A stretch of 26,043 nucleotides of DNA from JBCCOW01 sp039025855 (GTDB taxonomy: Bacteria; Planctomycetota; Phycisphaerae; Phycisphaerales; Phycisphaeraceae). This document shows, one piece after another, positions 6,122 through 13,773 of this stretch (position 1 is the first letter of the stretch; each line of letters starts with the position of its first letter). Made by a program: the position numbers and the translations under genes. The notes beneath the pieces are model-generated. The model ran no database searches, was not told the DNA's origin, and saw nothing but the letters and a program-made list of their open reading frames with translations. Location of the stretch: positions 1 to 26,043 of the forward strand of contig JBCCNL010000051.1 of NCBI GenBank assembly GCA_039025855.1. Direction: 5' to 3'.

Positions 6122-7693
6122 TTACGGGGTGAGGGCGAGCAGGTATTCGGCGAGGGTGGGGACGGGGGTGCCGGTGGGGCCTTTGTCGTAGCGGGGGAGG
6201 CCGGTGTCGGTGGTGGCGGTGCCGGCGATGTCGAGGTGGGCCCAGGCGGGGGCGTCGTCGTTGGACATGGGGTTTTTCTTGGGGGCGTCTTTGCCGACGA
6301 AGTAGGAGAGGAAGGCGGCGCCCTGGATGGGGTGGGCGTCGCGTTTGGGTGAAGAGTTGAGGAGGTCGGCGTGGGCGGACTTCATCTGCTTGCGGTGTTC
6401 GTCGAAGCAGGGGAGTCGCCAGAAGGATTCGCCGGCGGCGGAGGCGGCGTCCATGAGCTGGTTTTTGAGGGTGTCGCGGTTGGCCCAGAGGCCGGCGGTC
6501 TGGGAGCCGAGGGCGGTGATGACGCCGCCGGTGAGGGTGGCCATGTCGATGATGGCGGCGGGGTCGTGCTGGGCGGTGGCGTAGGCGAGGGTGTCGGCGA
6601 GGATGAGGCGTCCCTCGGCGTCGGTGTTGGTGACCTCGACGGTGACGCCGTTGTGCATGGTGAGGATGTCGTCGGGGCGGAAGGCGGTGGAGTCGACCAT
6701 GTTTTCGGCGAGGGGGACGAAGCCGATGACGGGGAAGGGCAGGTTGAGTTGGGCGGCGAGGGGGAGCGCGGCGAGGACGGCGCAGCCGCCGCACTTGTCG
6801 TATTTCATGTGGAGGCCGCCGTTGGGCTTGAGGGAGTAGCCGCCGGTGTCGAAGGTGATGCCCTTGCCGACGAGGATGACGGGCTTATCAGAGGCGTCTT
6901 GTGGGGCGGACCCACGGTCGGTGACCGTGGGCTTCTGGGGTGTGTTGGTGAGGATGACCAGACGCGGGGGGTGGGTGCCGGCACGCCCGACGGCGAGGAG
7001 GCCGCCGAAGTTGAGCTCGGCGAGTTGGTCGGCTTCGAGGACTTCGCAGGTGAGGGTGTTGTGCTCGTCTGCGGAGCGTCGGGCGTCGTCGGCGAGGGCG
7101 GAGGTGGTGGCGAGGTTGGGGGGGGTGGCGGCGAGGGTGCGGGCGTGGTTGGTGGCGTCGCCGATGGCTTCTCCGGTGCGGGCGTCGTCGAGGAGTTCGG
7201 GGGGGAGGGCGAGGGTGAGGTCGCGCTGCGGCTGGTGGTTGGTGTGGGCGGCGCCGAGGTGGTCGGTGAAGTGGAAGTTGGCGAGGGTGAGGCCGAGGCC
7301 GATCGCGCGGCCGGGCGTGGTCAGGGCGTCGAGCAGGGCGGGTGGGGCGAGGAGTTGGAGTTGGGTGAGGTGGGCGGCGAAGGCGGCGCGGAGGAGGGCG
7401 GCGGCGGCGGTCTGGAGGGTTTTGGGTTTGAGGCTGGCGGACGAGCCGAGCCCGACGAGGAAGAGGCGGGGGGCGTTGGGGAGGGTGACGGTGGCGAGGG
7501 AGCCGGGGGCCGCGTCGAACTCGGGGCGGTCGAGGGCAGCGGCGGCGGCGGGTTGGAGGGTGTCGGGCAGATCGGTGAGGCCGGGGGGATTGGCGAGGGG
7601 TCGGGCGGGTGAGGCGTCGGGGTCCTGGGGGACGAAGAGGGCGAGGGCGGTGTCGGGTGTCGGGGTGTCGGCGAGTTGGAGAGCGGTGTACAT
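6122..7693 (-). CDS. pepA: Leucyl aminopeptidase (M17 family)
   Basis: 523 aa. The enzyme removes N-terminal amino acids from peptides with two metal ions. The metal-binding set is present: K277 and D282 in VGKGITFDTGG, and D358 and E360 in NTDAEGRLILAD, close to the numbering of the Escherichia coli enzyme. The N-terminal domain (about 1-190) is alanine-rich and divergent, as usual. Between the conserved LVILT strand and DKPVILVGKG there is an extra stretch of about 15 residues (PQKPTVTDRGSAPQDA) encoded by a perfect 21-bp palindrome and its flanks. This is on the surface side, away from the active site residues as far as can be judged. A small membrane protein follows 21 bp downstream on the same strand. 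Confidence 0.96.
   Translation of the reverse strand: MYTALQLADTPTPDTALALFVPQDPDASPARPLANPPGLTDLPDTLQPAAAAALDRPEFDAAPGSLATVTLPNAPRLFLVGLGSSASLKPKTLQTAAAALLRAAFAAHLTQLQLLAPPALLDALTTPGRAIGLGLTLANFHFTDHLGAAHTNHQPQRDLTLALPPELLDDARTGEAIGDATNHARTLAATPPNLATTSALADDARRSADEHNTLTCEVLEADQLAELNFGGLLAVGRAGTHPPRLVILTNTPQKPTVTDRGSAPQDASDKPVILVGKGITFDTGGYSLKPNGGLHMKYDKCGGCAVLAALPLAAQLNLPFPVIGFVPLAENMVDSTAFRPDDILTMHNGVTVEVTNTDAEGRLILADTLAYATAQHDPAAIIDMATLTGGVITALGSQTAGLWANRDTLKNQLMDAASAAGESFWRLPCFDEHRKQMKSAHADLLNSSPKRDAHPIQGAAFLSYFVGKDAPKKNPMSNDDAPAWAHLDIAGTATTDTGLPRYDKGPTGTPVPTLAEYLLALTP
6911..6931. repeat. Perfect palindrome inside pepA (9-bp arms, 3-nt loop)
   Basis: CCCACGGTC (6911-6919), loop GGT, GACCGTGGG (6923-6931). 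The left edge is GA and the right edge CTT, matching the GRCC...GGCT edges of the intergenic palindromes. It lies at codons 255-261 of pepA and encodes part of an extra loop. Confidence 0.75.
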
Positions 7694-7902
7694 GGGCGGA
7701 TGTCTGCGGGGTGGGGTTGGGGTTGAGGATCAAGAAGCGGTTGCGGGGGCTTGGCGGGTTGGTGGACTCGGTGGGTTGCGAGGGCGGCGTCCGGGGGGTT
7801 CGGTGTTGTAGGGCGTGGTGGTGGGGCTTTGTGCTGGTACCATACGGGTCTCGCGGTCGGGCGGGGGACCCGGGCGGAGGCGTTTGCTCAGGAGCCTGCT
7901 TG

Positions 7903-8988
7903 ATGAAGAACACGGTGTTTACTGGTTTTGGACGTGTGCTGTTGGCGGGGGCGGTGGCGTTGTCTTGGCTGGGGTGGACGGGGGTGGCGTCGGCGCAGCC
8001 GGACGACATTGATCAGGAGATCAAGGTTGCGAACGTGATCAACGCGGAGCAGGAGGCGGTGATCACGGGGGTGGTGGACCAGGAGATGGATTTGCTGATT
8101 GGGGGGGATGCGGAGCAGATCGCGGGTGCTCGGCAGCGGCTGCTTCGGCAGTTCCGGACGCCGGGGGCGAGCCAGGCGTTTCTGCAGGCGATGTCGCGGG
8201 CGGTGGTCAAGCGGATGCCGGAGGCGGTGGAGTCGCCGAAGGTGATGGTTCGGCTCAACGCGGTGATCGTGCTGGGCGAGGTGGACCCGGGGGTGGCGGG
8301 GGTGTTCCCGCTGGTGCAGCAGGCGTTGCAGGACACGTCATCGGCGGTGCGGTACTGGGCGGCGAAGTCGTTGACCCGGCTGTCGCAGGGCAGCCTCGGG
8401 CGGATCGAGGAGCTGGAGATCATCGGGATTGTTCAGCCGATGATCGAGCTCGAGCAGTCGATGCCGGTGTTGCAGTTTCTGTATCGGGCGTTGGCGAACC
8501 TGGACGCGGACGAGGCGATCGCGGCGTTGCTGGAGAGCCTGAACACCAAGGTGGCGTTCCATGTGGCTCGGCCGAACCAGCCGCACATGGCGACGGAGGT
8601 GGGGCTGCGTCGGGTGTACCGGCAGATCACGCTGGGCGAGGTCCAGAAGCTGGGGGATAAGCGTCGGCAGATGGTGCGTGCGGCGTACCGGTGCTTCGAG
8701 TTGATCGCGGATCAGATGGTGCAGGGCAAGGTGGATGACGCGCAGCGGGCGGGGCATGGCCGGGTGCTGGTGCTCGCGCATACGGCGATGCGTCGGGCTT
8801 ACCAGGACGGCGGTGGCCAGGCGGCGAAGATTCCCGGCGGCCTGCAGAACGCGGTGAACTTCCGGAATTGGCAGCGGGTGCAGCAGGTGGGTGAGCAGTG
8901 GAAGCGGCTGCTGGCGGAGCCTGCGCCGTTCGGGTTTCAGGCTCAGGAGTTGTTGCCGGCCGGGGCGGGTGCGAACGCGGCGCAGTGA
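7903..8988 (+). CDS. Exported HEAT-like repeat protein, function unknown
   Basis: 361 aa from the ATG at 7903, with AGGAG 8 bp upstream; the frame extends further upstream but has no plausible start there. A clear signal peptide (hydrophobic core LLAGAVALSWLGWTG, cleavage after VASA at residue 31) sends it across the inner membrane. The mature protein is all helical, and residues about 100-190 contain HEAT-like pairs of helices (VMVRLNAVIVLGEVDP, PLVQQALQDTSSAVRYWAAKSLTRLSQG, YRALANLDADEAIAALLESL). The C-terminal third is helical without a recognised motif. HEAT repeats usually bind other proteins. The gene stands alone, tail to tail with the ylbF-like gene 24 bp away. The 209-bp upstream region is shared with divergent pepA. 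Confidence 0.8.
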   Translation: MKNTVFTGFGRVLLAGAVALSWLGWTGVASAQPDDIDQEIKVANVINAEQEAVITGVVDQEMDLLIGGDAEQIAGARQRLLRQFRTPGASQAFLQAMSRAVVKRMPEAVESPKVMVRLNAVIVLGEVDPGVAGVFPLVQQALQDTSSAVRYWAAKSLTRLSQGSLGRIEELEIIGIVQPMIELEQSMPVLQFLYRALANLDADEAIAALLESLNTKVAFHVARPNQPHMATEVGLRRVYRQITLGEVQKLGDKRRQMVRAAYRCFELIADQMVQGKVDDAQRAGHGRVLVLAHTAMRRAYQDGGGQAAKIPGGLQNAVNFRNWQRVQQVGEQWKRLLAEPAPFGFQAQELLPAGAGANAAQ

Positions 8989-9012
8989 GGGTTTGGGGGC
9001 GTGGTTTTGGGG

Positions 9013-9369
9013 TCAGGTGGCGGGGTCGCCGGTGATGGCTTGGTCGACTTGTCGCATGAGGTCGAGGTAGTCCATCTGGGCGAGTTGGAGTTGGCCGAGC
9101 ACGGGACTGGTGGTGACGGCTTTCTGTAGGGCTTCGAGCTTGCGTTTGTCGTCGACCTCGATGGGCTTGCCGGCGGCTTGCTTCTCGGCGAGGGCTTGGG
9201 TGTGTCGGTTGAGGTCGGTGGCGGCGCGTTGGGCGTCGGTGTCCTGTTCGAGGGTTTTCGTGGCGGCGTCCATCGCGGCGGCGGCGGGGTGCTGGGTGAT
9301 GAGTTGCCCGAGCTGGCGGGCGAGCTTGAGGACTTCGGCGGTGGTCGTGGAGGGGGTGGGGTCGGGCAT
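9013..9369 (-). CDS. YlbF/YmcA-like family protein
   Basis: 118 aa from the ATG at 9369; a longer frame upstream has a low-complexity, arginine-proline start and is not chosen. No Shine-Dalgarno is visible. The protein is almost entirely helical: AEVLKLARQLGQLITQHPAAAAMDAATKTLEQD, then LNRHTQALAEKQAAGKP, then LGQLQLAQMDYLDLMRQVDQAI, the three-helix pattern of the YlbF/YmcA (Com_YlbF) family. In Bacillus these proteins form a complex with YaaT that influences RNase Y and mRNA maturation. Here it lies head to head with rnr (RNase R), so an RNA-decay link is tempting but not shown. Confidence 0.72.
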   Translation of the reverse strand: MPDPTPSTTTAEVLKLARQLGQLITQHPAAAAMDAATKTLEQDTDAQRAATDLNRHTQALAEKQAAGKPIEVDDKRKLEALQKAVTTSPVLGQLQLAQMDYLDLMRQVDQAITGDPAT

Positions 9370-9649
9370 GGCTGGAGGATAGCGGTGAGGGGTGGTTGTG
9401 GGGGCGCGTGGCGCCGTGGCGGGTCGGCCCACGGACACAGTCCGTGGTCTTCGGAGTGAGGTGGTCTTGGGGCGGTTGTGTGCGGGGGGTGGGGTGGGGT
9501 TACACTGTGTCGGACACGCGGGCGGGGTTCTCGAGAAGCATGGGGGCCCGGCGGCCCGTTTACCCGGCGGCCTGTCAGTGATCGCCGCCCACGCTGAGAC
9601 TGTTTTGAGGCGGGGATGATCACGCGGGCCGAACCGAGACGCTTCTGTT
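9370..9649. other. Divergent intergenic region ylbF-like/rnr
   Basis: 280 bp without a gene. It holds the palindrome at 9429-9447 and, at 9501-9506, TACACT that could be a -10 element reading toward rnr, although the best -35 (TTGTGT, 9476-9481) is 19 bp away, which is wide. If this promoter is used, rnr has a leader of about 135 nt. No riboswitch or small gene is recognised. Confidence 0.35.
9429..9447. repeat. Palindrome (8-bp arms, ACA loop)
   Basis: CCACGGAC (9429-9436), ACA, GTCCGTGG (9440-9447), preceded by GGC and followed by TCT. The ACA loop is also found in the palindrome at 16521. It is probably a dispersed element and not a terminator, since it lies between the starts of divergent genes. 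Confidence 0.7.
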
Positions 9650-12100
9650 ATGCCCGACCGTTACACACGACGCATCCTTGACCACGTATCCGACCGCCGG
9701 TACGAGCCGATCACGCTGGATCAGCTCGCCCGGAACCTGCAGGTCCCCGACGACCAGCGTGAGCTGTTTGAGACCAACGCCCAGAAGCTGCTTGATGCGG
9801 GGCAGCTGGTGCTGGGCGGTAACGACACCCTGGGGCTGCCGCCGCCGGGCAAGGAGATGGTCGGCATCTTCCACGGCAACCAGCGGGGCTTCGGTTTCTT
9901 AATTCCTGACGAGCCGACGGCGCATGGCGACCTGTTTATCCCGGCCCACCACACGGGTGACGCGCTGGACAGCGACCGCGTCCGGGCGAAGGTGATCCGT
10001 GACCCGAGAGGCAAGTCGAGTCAGTCGGGGTACATCGGCAAGGTGGTCGAGGTGTTGGAGCGGGCGGATCGGCCGTTTGTCGGGACGCTGCTCAAGAAGG
10101 GCTCGCGTTGGCTGGTGGATGTGGACGGCAAGGGCATGCCCGAGCCGATCCTGGTGCGGGACGCGGAGTCGAAGAACGCGCAGCCGGGTCAGAAGGTCGT
10201 GGTGGAGGTGTTGAAGTATCCGGGCGAGAAGGGTGCGGATCTGGCGGAGGGCGTGATCACGGAGGTGTTGGGGGATGCGGGTGAGCCGGATGTGGAGACG
10301 CTGAGCGTGATGCGGGCGTTCGGGCTGGACGTGAAGTTTTCGGATGGGGTGTTGCGGGAAGCGCGGGCGGCGGCGAAGAAGATGGAGGCGACGGGAGATG
10401 AGGGCCGTGTCGATCTGACGGACACGTTGATCGTGACGATCGATCCGCCGGACGCGAAGGATTTCGATGATGCGATCTCGCTGAAGAAGCTGGACGGGAA
10501 GGGTGGGGGCCAGTGGGAGCTTGGGGTGCACATCGCGGACGTGGCACACTTCGTGGAGCCGGGGTCGGAGTTGGACCAGGAGGCGTACGCCCGGGGGAAC
10601 TCGACGTATCTGCCGCGGAAGGTGATCCCGATGCTGCCGGAGGTCTTGAGCAACGGGGTGTGCTCGCTGCAGCCGGGCGTGAAGCGTTTCGCGAAGTCGG
10701 TGTTCATCACGTACGACAAAGATGGCCGGCCGATCGACGCCTATTTCGCCAAAACGGTGATCAACTCGGCGAAGCGGTTTACTTACATCGAAGCGCAAGC
10801 GCTGATCGACGGGAACATCCGCGAAGCGATCAAGCACACTAAGGGCGAGCCGAAGTACCCGCGTGAGGTGATCGCGCTGCTCAAGGACATGGACACGCTG
10901 GCCCGGACGATCCGGCAGCGTCGGCTGGACGACGGGATGATTGTGCTCGGGCTGCCGGATGTGGAGCTGGTGTTCGACGACACCGGGCGGGTCATCGACG
11001 CCCAGCCCGAGGACGACGCGTTCACGCACACGATCATCGAGATGTTCATGGTCGAGGCGAACGAGGCGGCGGCTCGGTTGTTCGATGGCCTCGATATCCC
11101 GATGGTTCGGCGGACGCACCCGGACCCCGATGCGCACGATCTGGGTGATCTCAAGTCGTTCGCGCGTGTCGCGGGGTTCAACATCCCGTCACGCCCGAGC
11201 CGGCACGAGCTGCAGGCCCTGCTGGACGCGGTGCGGGGTAAGCCGGCACAGCACGCGGTGCACCTGGCGGTCTTGCGGACGCTGTCGAAGGCGGAGTACA
11301 GCCCGACCCTGGTGGGCCACTTTGCACTGGCGTCCGAGCACTACACGCACTTCACCAGCCCGATCCGGCGGTACCCCGACTTCGTGGTGCACCGGGCGAT
11401 CAACGCGATCCTCGAAGTACAGGGCCCCATCCGCCCCGACGGCAGGCCCGCCAAGAAGCCGCGGAAATCGGAGCTGCTCAAGACCCTCGATGACGACGCA
11501 CGCATCCCGGACGAGGAACGCCTCACCGAGATCGGTCGGCACTGCTCGCAGACCGAGCGGAACTCGGAGTCGGCCGAGCGCGAACTCCGCAAGACCCTTG
11601 TTCTCGAGCTGCTCGCTACTCGGCTTGGCGAGGACTTCGACGCTACCGTCACCGGCGTGACCGGCCAGGGTGCCTTCCTCCAGCTCAACCACTTCCTCGT
11701 CGATGGCTTTGTCTCCATCAACGACCTGCCCGGCGGCCGAAGCGACCGCTACCGATTGAACCGCACCACCGGCGCGCTGGTCGCACAGCGCTCGGGCGCG
11801 ACGATCACGATCGGCGACCGCTTCATCGCTCGCATCGCCAAGGTCGACCTGGCCCGGCGTGAGATGGACCTGGTCATCGTCGGCCGACCGGGTGAGAAAC
11901 CAAGCAAGCCCCGCAACCTGCAGCAGGGCCGCTCTAAAGGCAAGAAGCACAACAACGGCAAGGCGGACGACAAGCCGAACGCGGGGAAGAAACGGCGTAA
12001 CCGTTCGGCAAACCTGAGCAAGAAGGCGCAGGTCACGTCGCGTAAGCGTCAGGCGAAGGATGGGGTGCCGAAGAAGTCTGGAAAGAAACGCAAGCGTTGA
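9650..12100 (+). CDS. rnr: Ribonuclease R
   Basis: 816 aa, the usual length. It degrades structured RNA from the 3' end. An N-terminal winged-helix segment (about 5-65) is followed by cold-shock OB folds (GIFHGNQRGFGFLIPD near residue 72). The catalytic RNB domain starts near 245, with the magnesium-binding aspartates in DPPDAKDFDDA at 265, 268, 271, 273 and 274, followed by WELGVHIADVAHFV and later HYTHFTSPIRRYPDFVVHRAI. An S1 domain (LGEDFDATVTGVTGQGAFLQL onward, about 660-745) and a lysine/arginine-rich tail of about 70 residues complete it. No Shine-Dalgarno is visible. Codon third positions change from G-rich to C-rich at about 11340-11400, within the catalytic domain. The lgt gene follows after a 130-bp gap that holds a repeat. 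Confidence 0.97.
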   Translation: MPDRYTRRILDHVSDRRYEPITLDQLARNLQVPDDQRELFETNAQKLLDAGQLVLGGNDTLGLPPPGKEMVGIFHGNQRGFGFLIPDEPTAHGDLFIPAHHTGDALDSDRVRAKVIRDPRGKSSQSGYIGKVVEVLERADRPFVGTLLKKGSRWLVDVDGKGMPEPILVRDAESKNAQPGQKVVVEVLKYPGEKGADLAEGVITEVLGDAGEPDVETLSVMRAFGLDVKFSDGVLREARAAAKKMEATGDEGRVDLTDTLIVTIDPPDAKDFDDAISLKKLDGKGGGQWELGVHIADVAHFVEPGSELDQEAYARGNSTYLPRKVIPMLPEVLSNGVCSLQPGVKRFAKSVFITYDKDGRPIDAYFAKTVINSAKRFTYIEAQALIDGNIREAIKHTKGEPKYPREVIALLKDMDTLARTIRQRRLDDGMIVLGLPDVELVFDDTGRVIDAQPEDDAFTHTIIEMFMVEANEAAARLFDGLDIPMVRRTHPDPDAHDLGDLKSFARVAGFNIPSRPSRHELQALLDAVRGKPAQHAVHLAVLRTLSKAEYSPTLVGHFALASEHYTHFTSPIRRYPDFVVHRAINAILEVQGPIRPDGRPAKKPRKSELLKTLDDDARIPDEERLTEIGRHCSQTERNSESAERELRKTLVLELLATRLGEDFDATVTGVTGQGAFLQLNHFLVDGFVSINDLPGGRSDRYRLNRTTGALVAQRSGATITIGDRFIARIAKVDLARREMDLVIVGRPGEKPSKPRNLQQGRSKGKKHNNGKADDKPNAGKKRRNRSANLSKKAQVTSRKRQAKDGVPKKSGKKRKR

Positions 12101-12114
12101 GTGTTCTCGTTTTC

Positions 12115-12224
12115 TGTCCACAGATGGGCAAGATGCACACAGATAGAAGCATCTAAGTCGATGCATTTTCGTAGGGTTCTGGCCACCTGTTCTTCATCCT
12201 GATCATCCTGTCCATCTGTGGACA
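12115..12224. repeat. 110-bp element bounded by 12-bp perfect inverted repeats
   Basis: TGTCCACAGATG (12115-12126) is exactly inverted at 12213-12224. The interior is less GC-rich than its surroundings and contains words related to the ends, including a 9-bp period near the right end (about 12189-12215: ...CATCCTGATCATCCTGTCCATC...). It fills nearly all of the rnr-lgt gap and covers the in-frame GTG at 12218, so lgt probably starts at 12230. No open reading frame of interest is inside. It could form a long hairpin in RNA or be a non-autonomous repeat. Confidence 0.7.
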
Positions 12225-12229
12225 ACACC

Positions 12230-13273
12230 ATGCCGCTGATGCCCCAACTCGCCGACGCCTGGGTCCATGACCTTGATCCGTTTTTGTTGCGGCTTACGAG
12301 TTGGATCGGTATCCGTTGGTACGGACTGGCGTATTTGGCGGGTTTCGCGATCGGCTATTGGCTACTGCGGCGTATCGCTAAAACTGGGCAGACCCCACTC
12401 ACGCCGGACCGGGTACCCGATCTCGTGGTGTGCATCGTCGTCGGGGTTCTGGTTGGTGGCCGGCTCGGATACGTGGTGTTTTATGAACCGGCACTGTTCA
12501 TCACTTGGAATTCAAGCCGGTTTCCGTGGTGGGGGCTGCCTGCGATTAACTGGGGCGGCATGGCGTCGCACGGCGGGATGATCGGGGGGATCGTGGCTTG
12601 CATATGGTTTGGCCGACGACGCAAGATGCCGTCGCTGCACCTGATCGATCTGATGGCGATCGGTGCGCCGCTCGGACTGTTTTTAGGGCGGGTGACGAAC
12701 TTCATCAATGGTGAGTTGTTTGGCCGGGAGTGCAAGCCTGACTTCGCGCTAGCTGTGAAGTTCCCAGAGGAGATGAAGGAGTGGCCGGTGGAGCGGCTGC
12801 TTGAAGCTCAGTACGCTTATCTGGCAGCATCGGGTGCTCGCGAGACGGTTCGGCCCGAGTTCTTCGATAATTACGCGATTGAGCAGATCCAGCTGGGGAA
12901 CACGGCTATGGTTGACGCGATCGCGCCGCTGCTCACGCCGCGGCATCCGTCGCAGCTGTATGCCGCGGTGCTTGAAGGTTTGGTGGTCTTCGCGGTGCTG
13001 TTCTGGCTGTATCGGAAGCCGCGGACGGCGGGCGTCATTGGCGGAGCGTTCGGGATCACTTATGGCCTGATGCGCATCGTCAACGAGTTCTTCCGCCGGC
13101 CTGACCTGCAGCTGCTCGACGACGAGTTCCAGGCGACGCGTGAGGCGATCGGCTTCGGTATTTCGCGCGGGCAGTGGCTGAGCGTGCTGCTGATCGCGGC
13201 GGGCGTGACGCTACTCATCATCGCTAGGAAGCGTGGGGGTGACCCGCTCGGCGGTTGGCGGAAACTCGCATGA
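12230..13273 (+). CDS. lgt: Prolipoprotein diacylglyceryl transferase
   Basis: 347 aa from the ATG at 12230; a GTG at 12218 lies in the right arm of the repeat element and a further ATG is at 12239. The enzyme moves diacylglycerol from phosphatidylglycerol to the lipobox cysteine of exported lipoprotein precursors. Family marks are present: IRWYGLAYLAGFAIGYW near the start, NWGGMASHGGMIGGI, and the signature LGRVTNFINGELFGRE with its essential arginine. At least six hydrophobic segments are visible. It is longer than the common length of about 260-300 aa, chiefly because of an insertion after the signature (about residues 165-225: PEEMKEWPVERLLEAQYAYLAASG), where other members have a short loop. 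Base composition is a little less GC-rich than in neighbouring genes. Confidence 0.95.
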   Translation: MPLMPQLADAWVHDLDPFLLRLTSWIGIRWYGLAYLAGFAIGYWLLRRIAKTGQTPLTPDRVPDLVVCIVVGVLVGGRLGYVVFYEPALFITWNSSRFPWWGLPAINWGGMASHGGMIGGIVACIWFGRRRKMPSLHLIDLMAIGAPLGLFLGRVTNFINGELFGRECKPDFALAVKFPEEMKEWPVERLLEAQYAYLAASGARETVRPEFFDNYAIEQIQLGNTAMVDAIAPLLTPRHPSQLYAAVLEGLVVFAVLFWLYRKPRTAGVIGGAFGITYGLMRIVNEFFRRPDLQLLDDEFQATREAIGFGISRGQWLSVLLIAAGVTLLIIARKRGGDPLGGWRKLA

Positions 13274-13277
13274 TCCG

Positions 13278-13306
13278 TTGGTTTACCCATCGCGGGAATC
13301 TATAAT
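13278..13306 (+). promoter_or_regulatory. Sigma-70-type promoter, leaderless for the TA module
   Basis: A -35 box TTGGTT (13278-13283) is followed after 17 bp by a perfect -10 TATAAT (13301-13306). Transcription would begin at about 13313, which is the A of the antitoxin ATG, so the mRNA should have no 5' leader. It is the best promoter in the window. It lies just after the lgt stop. Confidence 0.75.
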
Positions 13307-13312
13307 TCGGGC

Positions 13313-13510
13313 ATGACGGTCAAAGAAATCCAAGACGCGGTACTCAAACTCTCGCCGGAAGAACAGCGGGAGTTCGACGCGTGGTTTGCTGAACGACAGG
13401 CCGACGCGTGGGATCGCCAGATCGAGGAAGACGCGAAAGCGGGCCGGCTGGATCACCTGATTGATGAGGCTTTGGCGGATCACGCTGCGGGGCGGTCGAA
13501 GCCGCGTTGA
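13313..13510 (+). CDS. Antitoxin-like protein of a type II toxin-antitoxin module
   Basis: 65 aa, small and acidic in the middle. The N-terminal part (VKEIQDAVLKLSPEEQREFDAWFAER) is a helical segment seen in many short proteins annotated as addiction-module components, and the C-terminal part (DHLIDEALADHAAGRSKPR) is the usual tail that would wrap around a RelE/ParE-type toxin. The stop overlaps the start of the toxin gene by 4 bp. No DNA-binding motif is obvious, so it may or may not regulate its own promoter. Base use is slightly less GC-rich than that of flanking housekeeping genes, in keeping with mobility. Confidence 0.78.
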   Translation: MTVKEIQDAVLKLSPEEQREFDAWFAERQADAWDRQIEEDAKAGRLDHLIDEALADHAAGRSKPR

Positions 13511-13767
13511 AGCACCACGCCACATCTGAATTCTGGCATCGCTACCGCAGGCTCCCGCGGGATGTTCGCAGGCTGGCGGATCAGCAGCACGCGTTGCTTG
13601 TCCAAGACCCAAGACACCCTTCACTCCATTTCAAGAAGGCCGGACGTCTCTGGTCTGCACGTGTTGGGCTGCACTATCGCGCTCTGGCGACCGGGGTTGA
13701 AGATGGGTGTCTGTGGTTCTGGATCGGGACGCATGCCGAATACGATCGCATCCTGGCTCGGGTTTAA
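13507..13767 (+). CDS. RelE/ParE-family toxin of a type II toxin-antitoxin module
   Basis: 86 aa from a TTG at 13507 that overlaps the antitoxin stop (TTGA); the next in-frame starts would remove conserved residues. The pattern FWHRYRRLPRDVRRLADQQHALLVQDPRHPSLHFKKAGRLWSARVGLHYRALA with WFWIGTHAEYDRIL near the end fits the family that folds like RelE and ParE. Its target (mRNA at the ribosome, or gyrase) cannot be told from sequence. The gene ends 6 bp from the stop codon of the convergent oppB-like gene, without a terminator between them. Confidence 0.85.
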   Translation: MKHHATSEFWHRYRRLPRDVRRLADQQHALLVQDPRHPSLHFKKAGRLWSARVGLHYRALATGVEDGCLWFWIGTHAEYDRILARV

Positions 13768-13773
13768 TACCTG

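Noticed and set aside
5535..6794. 419-codon arginine/histidine/proline-rich frame on the minus strand over pepA and the small membrane protein
   Set aside because: Shifted-frame shadow of pepA: extreme R/P/H content and no domain.
6371..7612. 413-codon glycine/glutamate-rich frame on the plus strand opposite pepA
   Set aside because: Its composition is the mirror of the alanine/leucine/proline-rich pepA gene; it has no family features or ribosome-binding site.
9514..9649. Possible structured leader (cold-shock type) for rnr
   Set aside because: GC-rich DNA can pair in many ways; the promoter is weak and no conserved RNA motif is visible.
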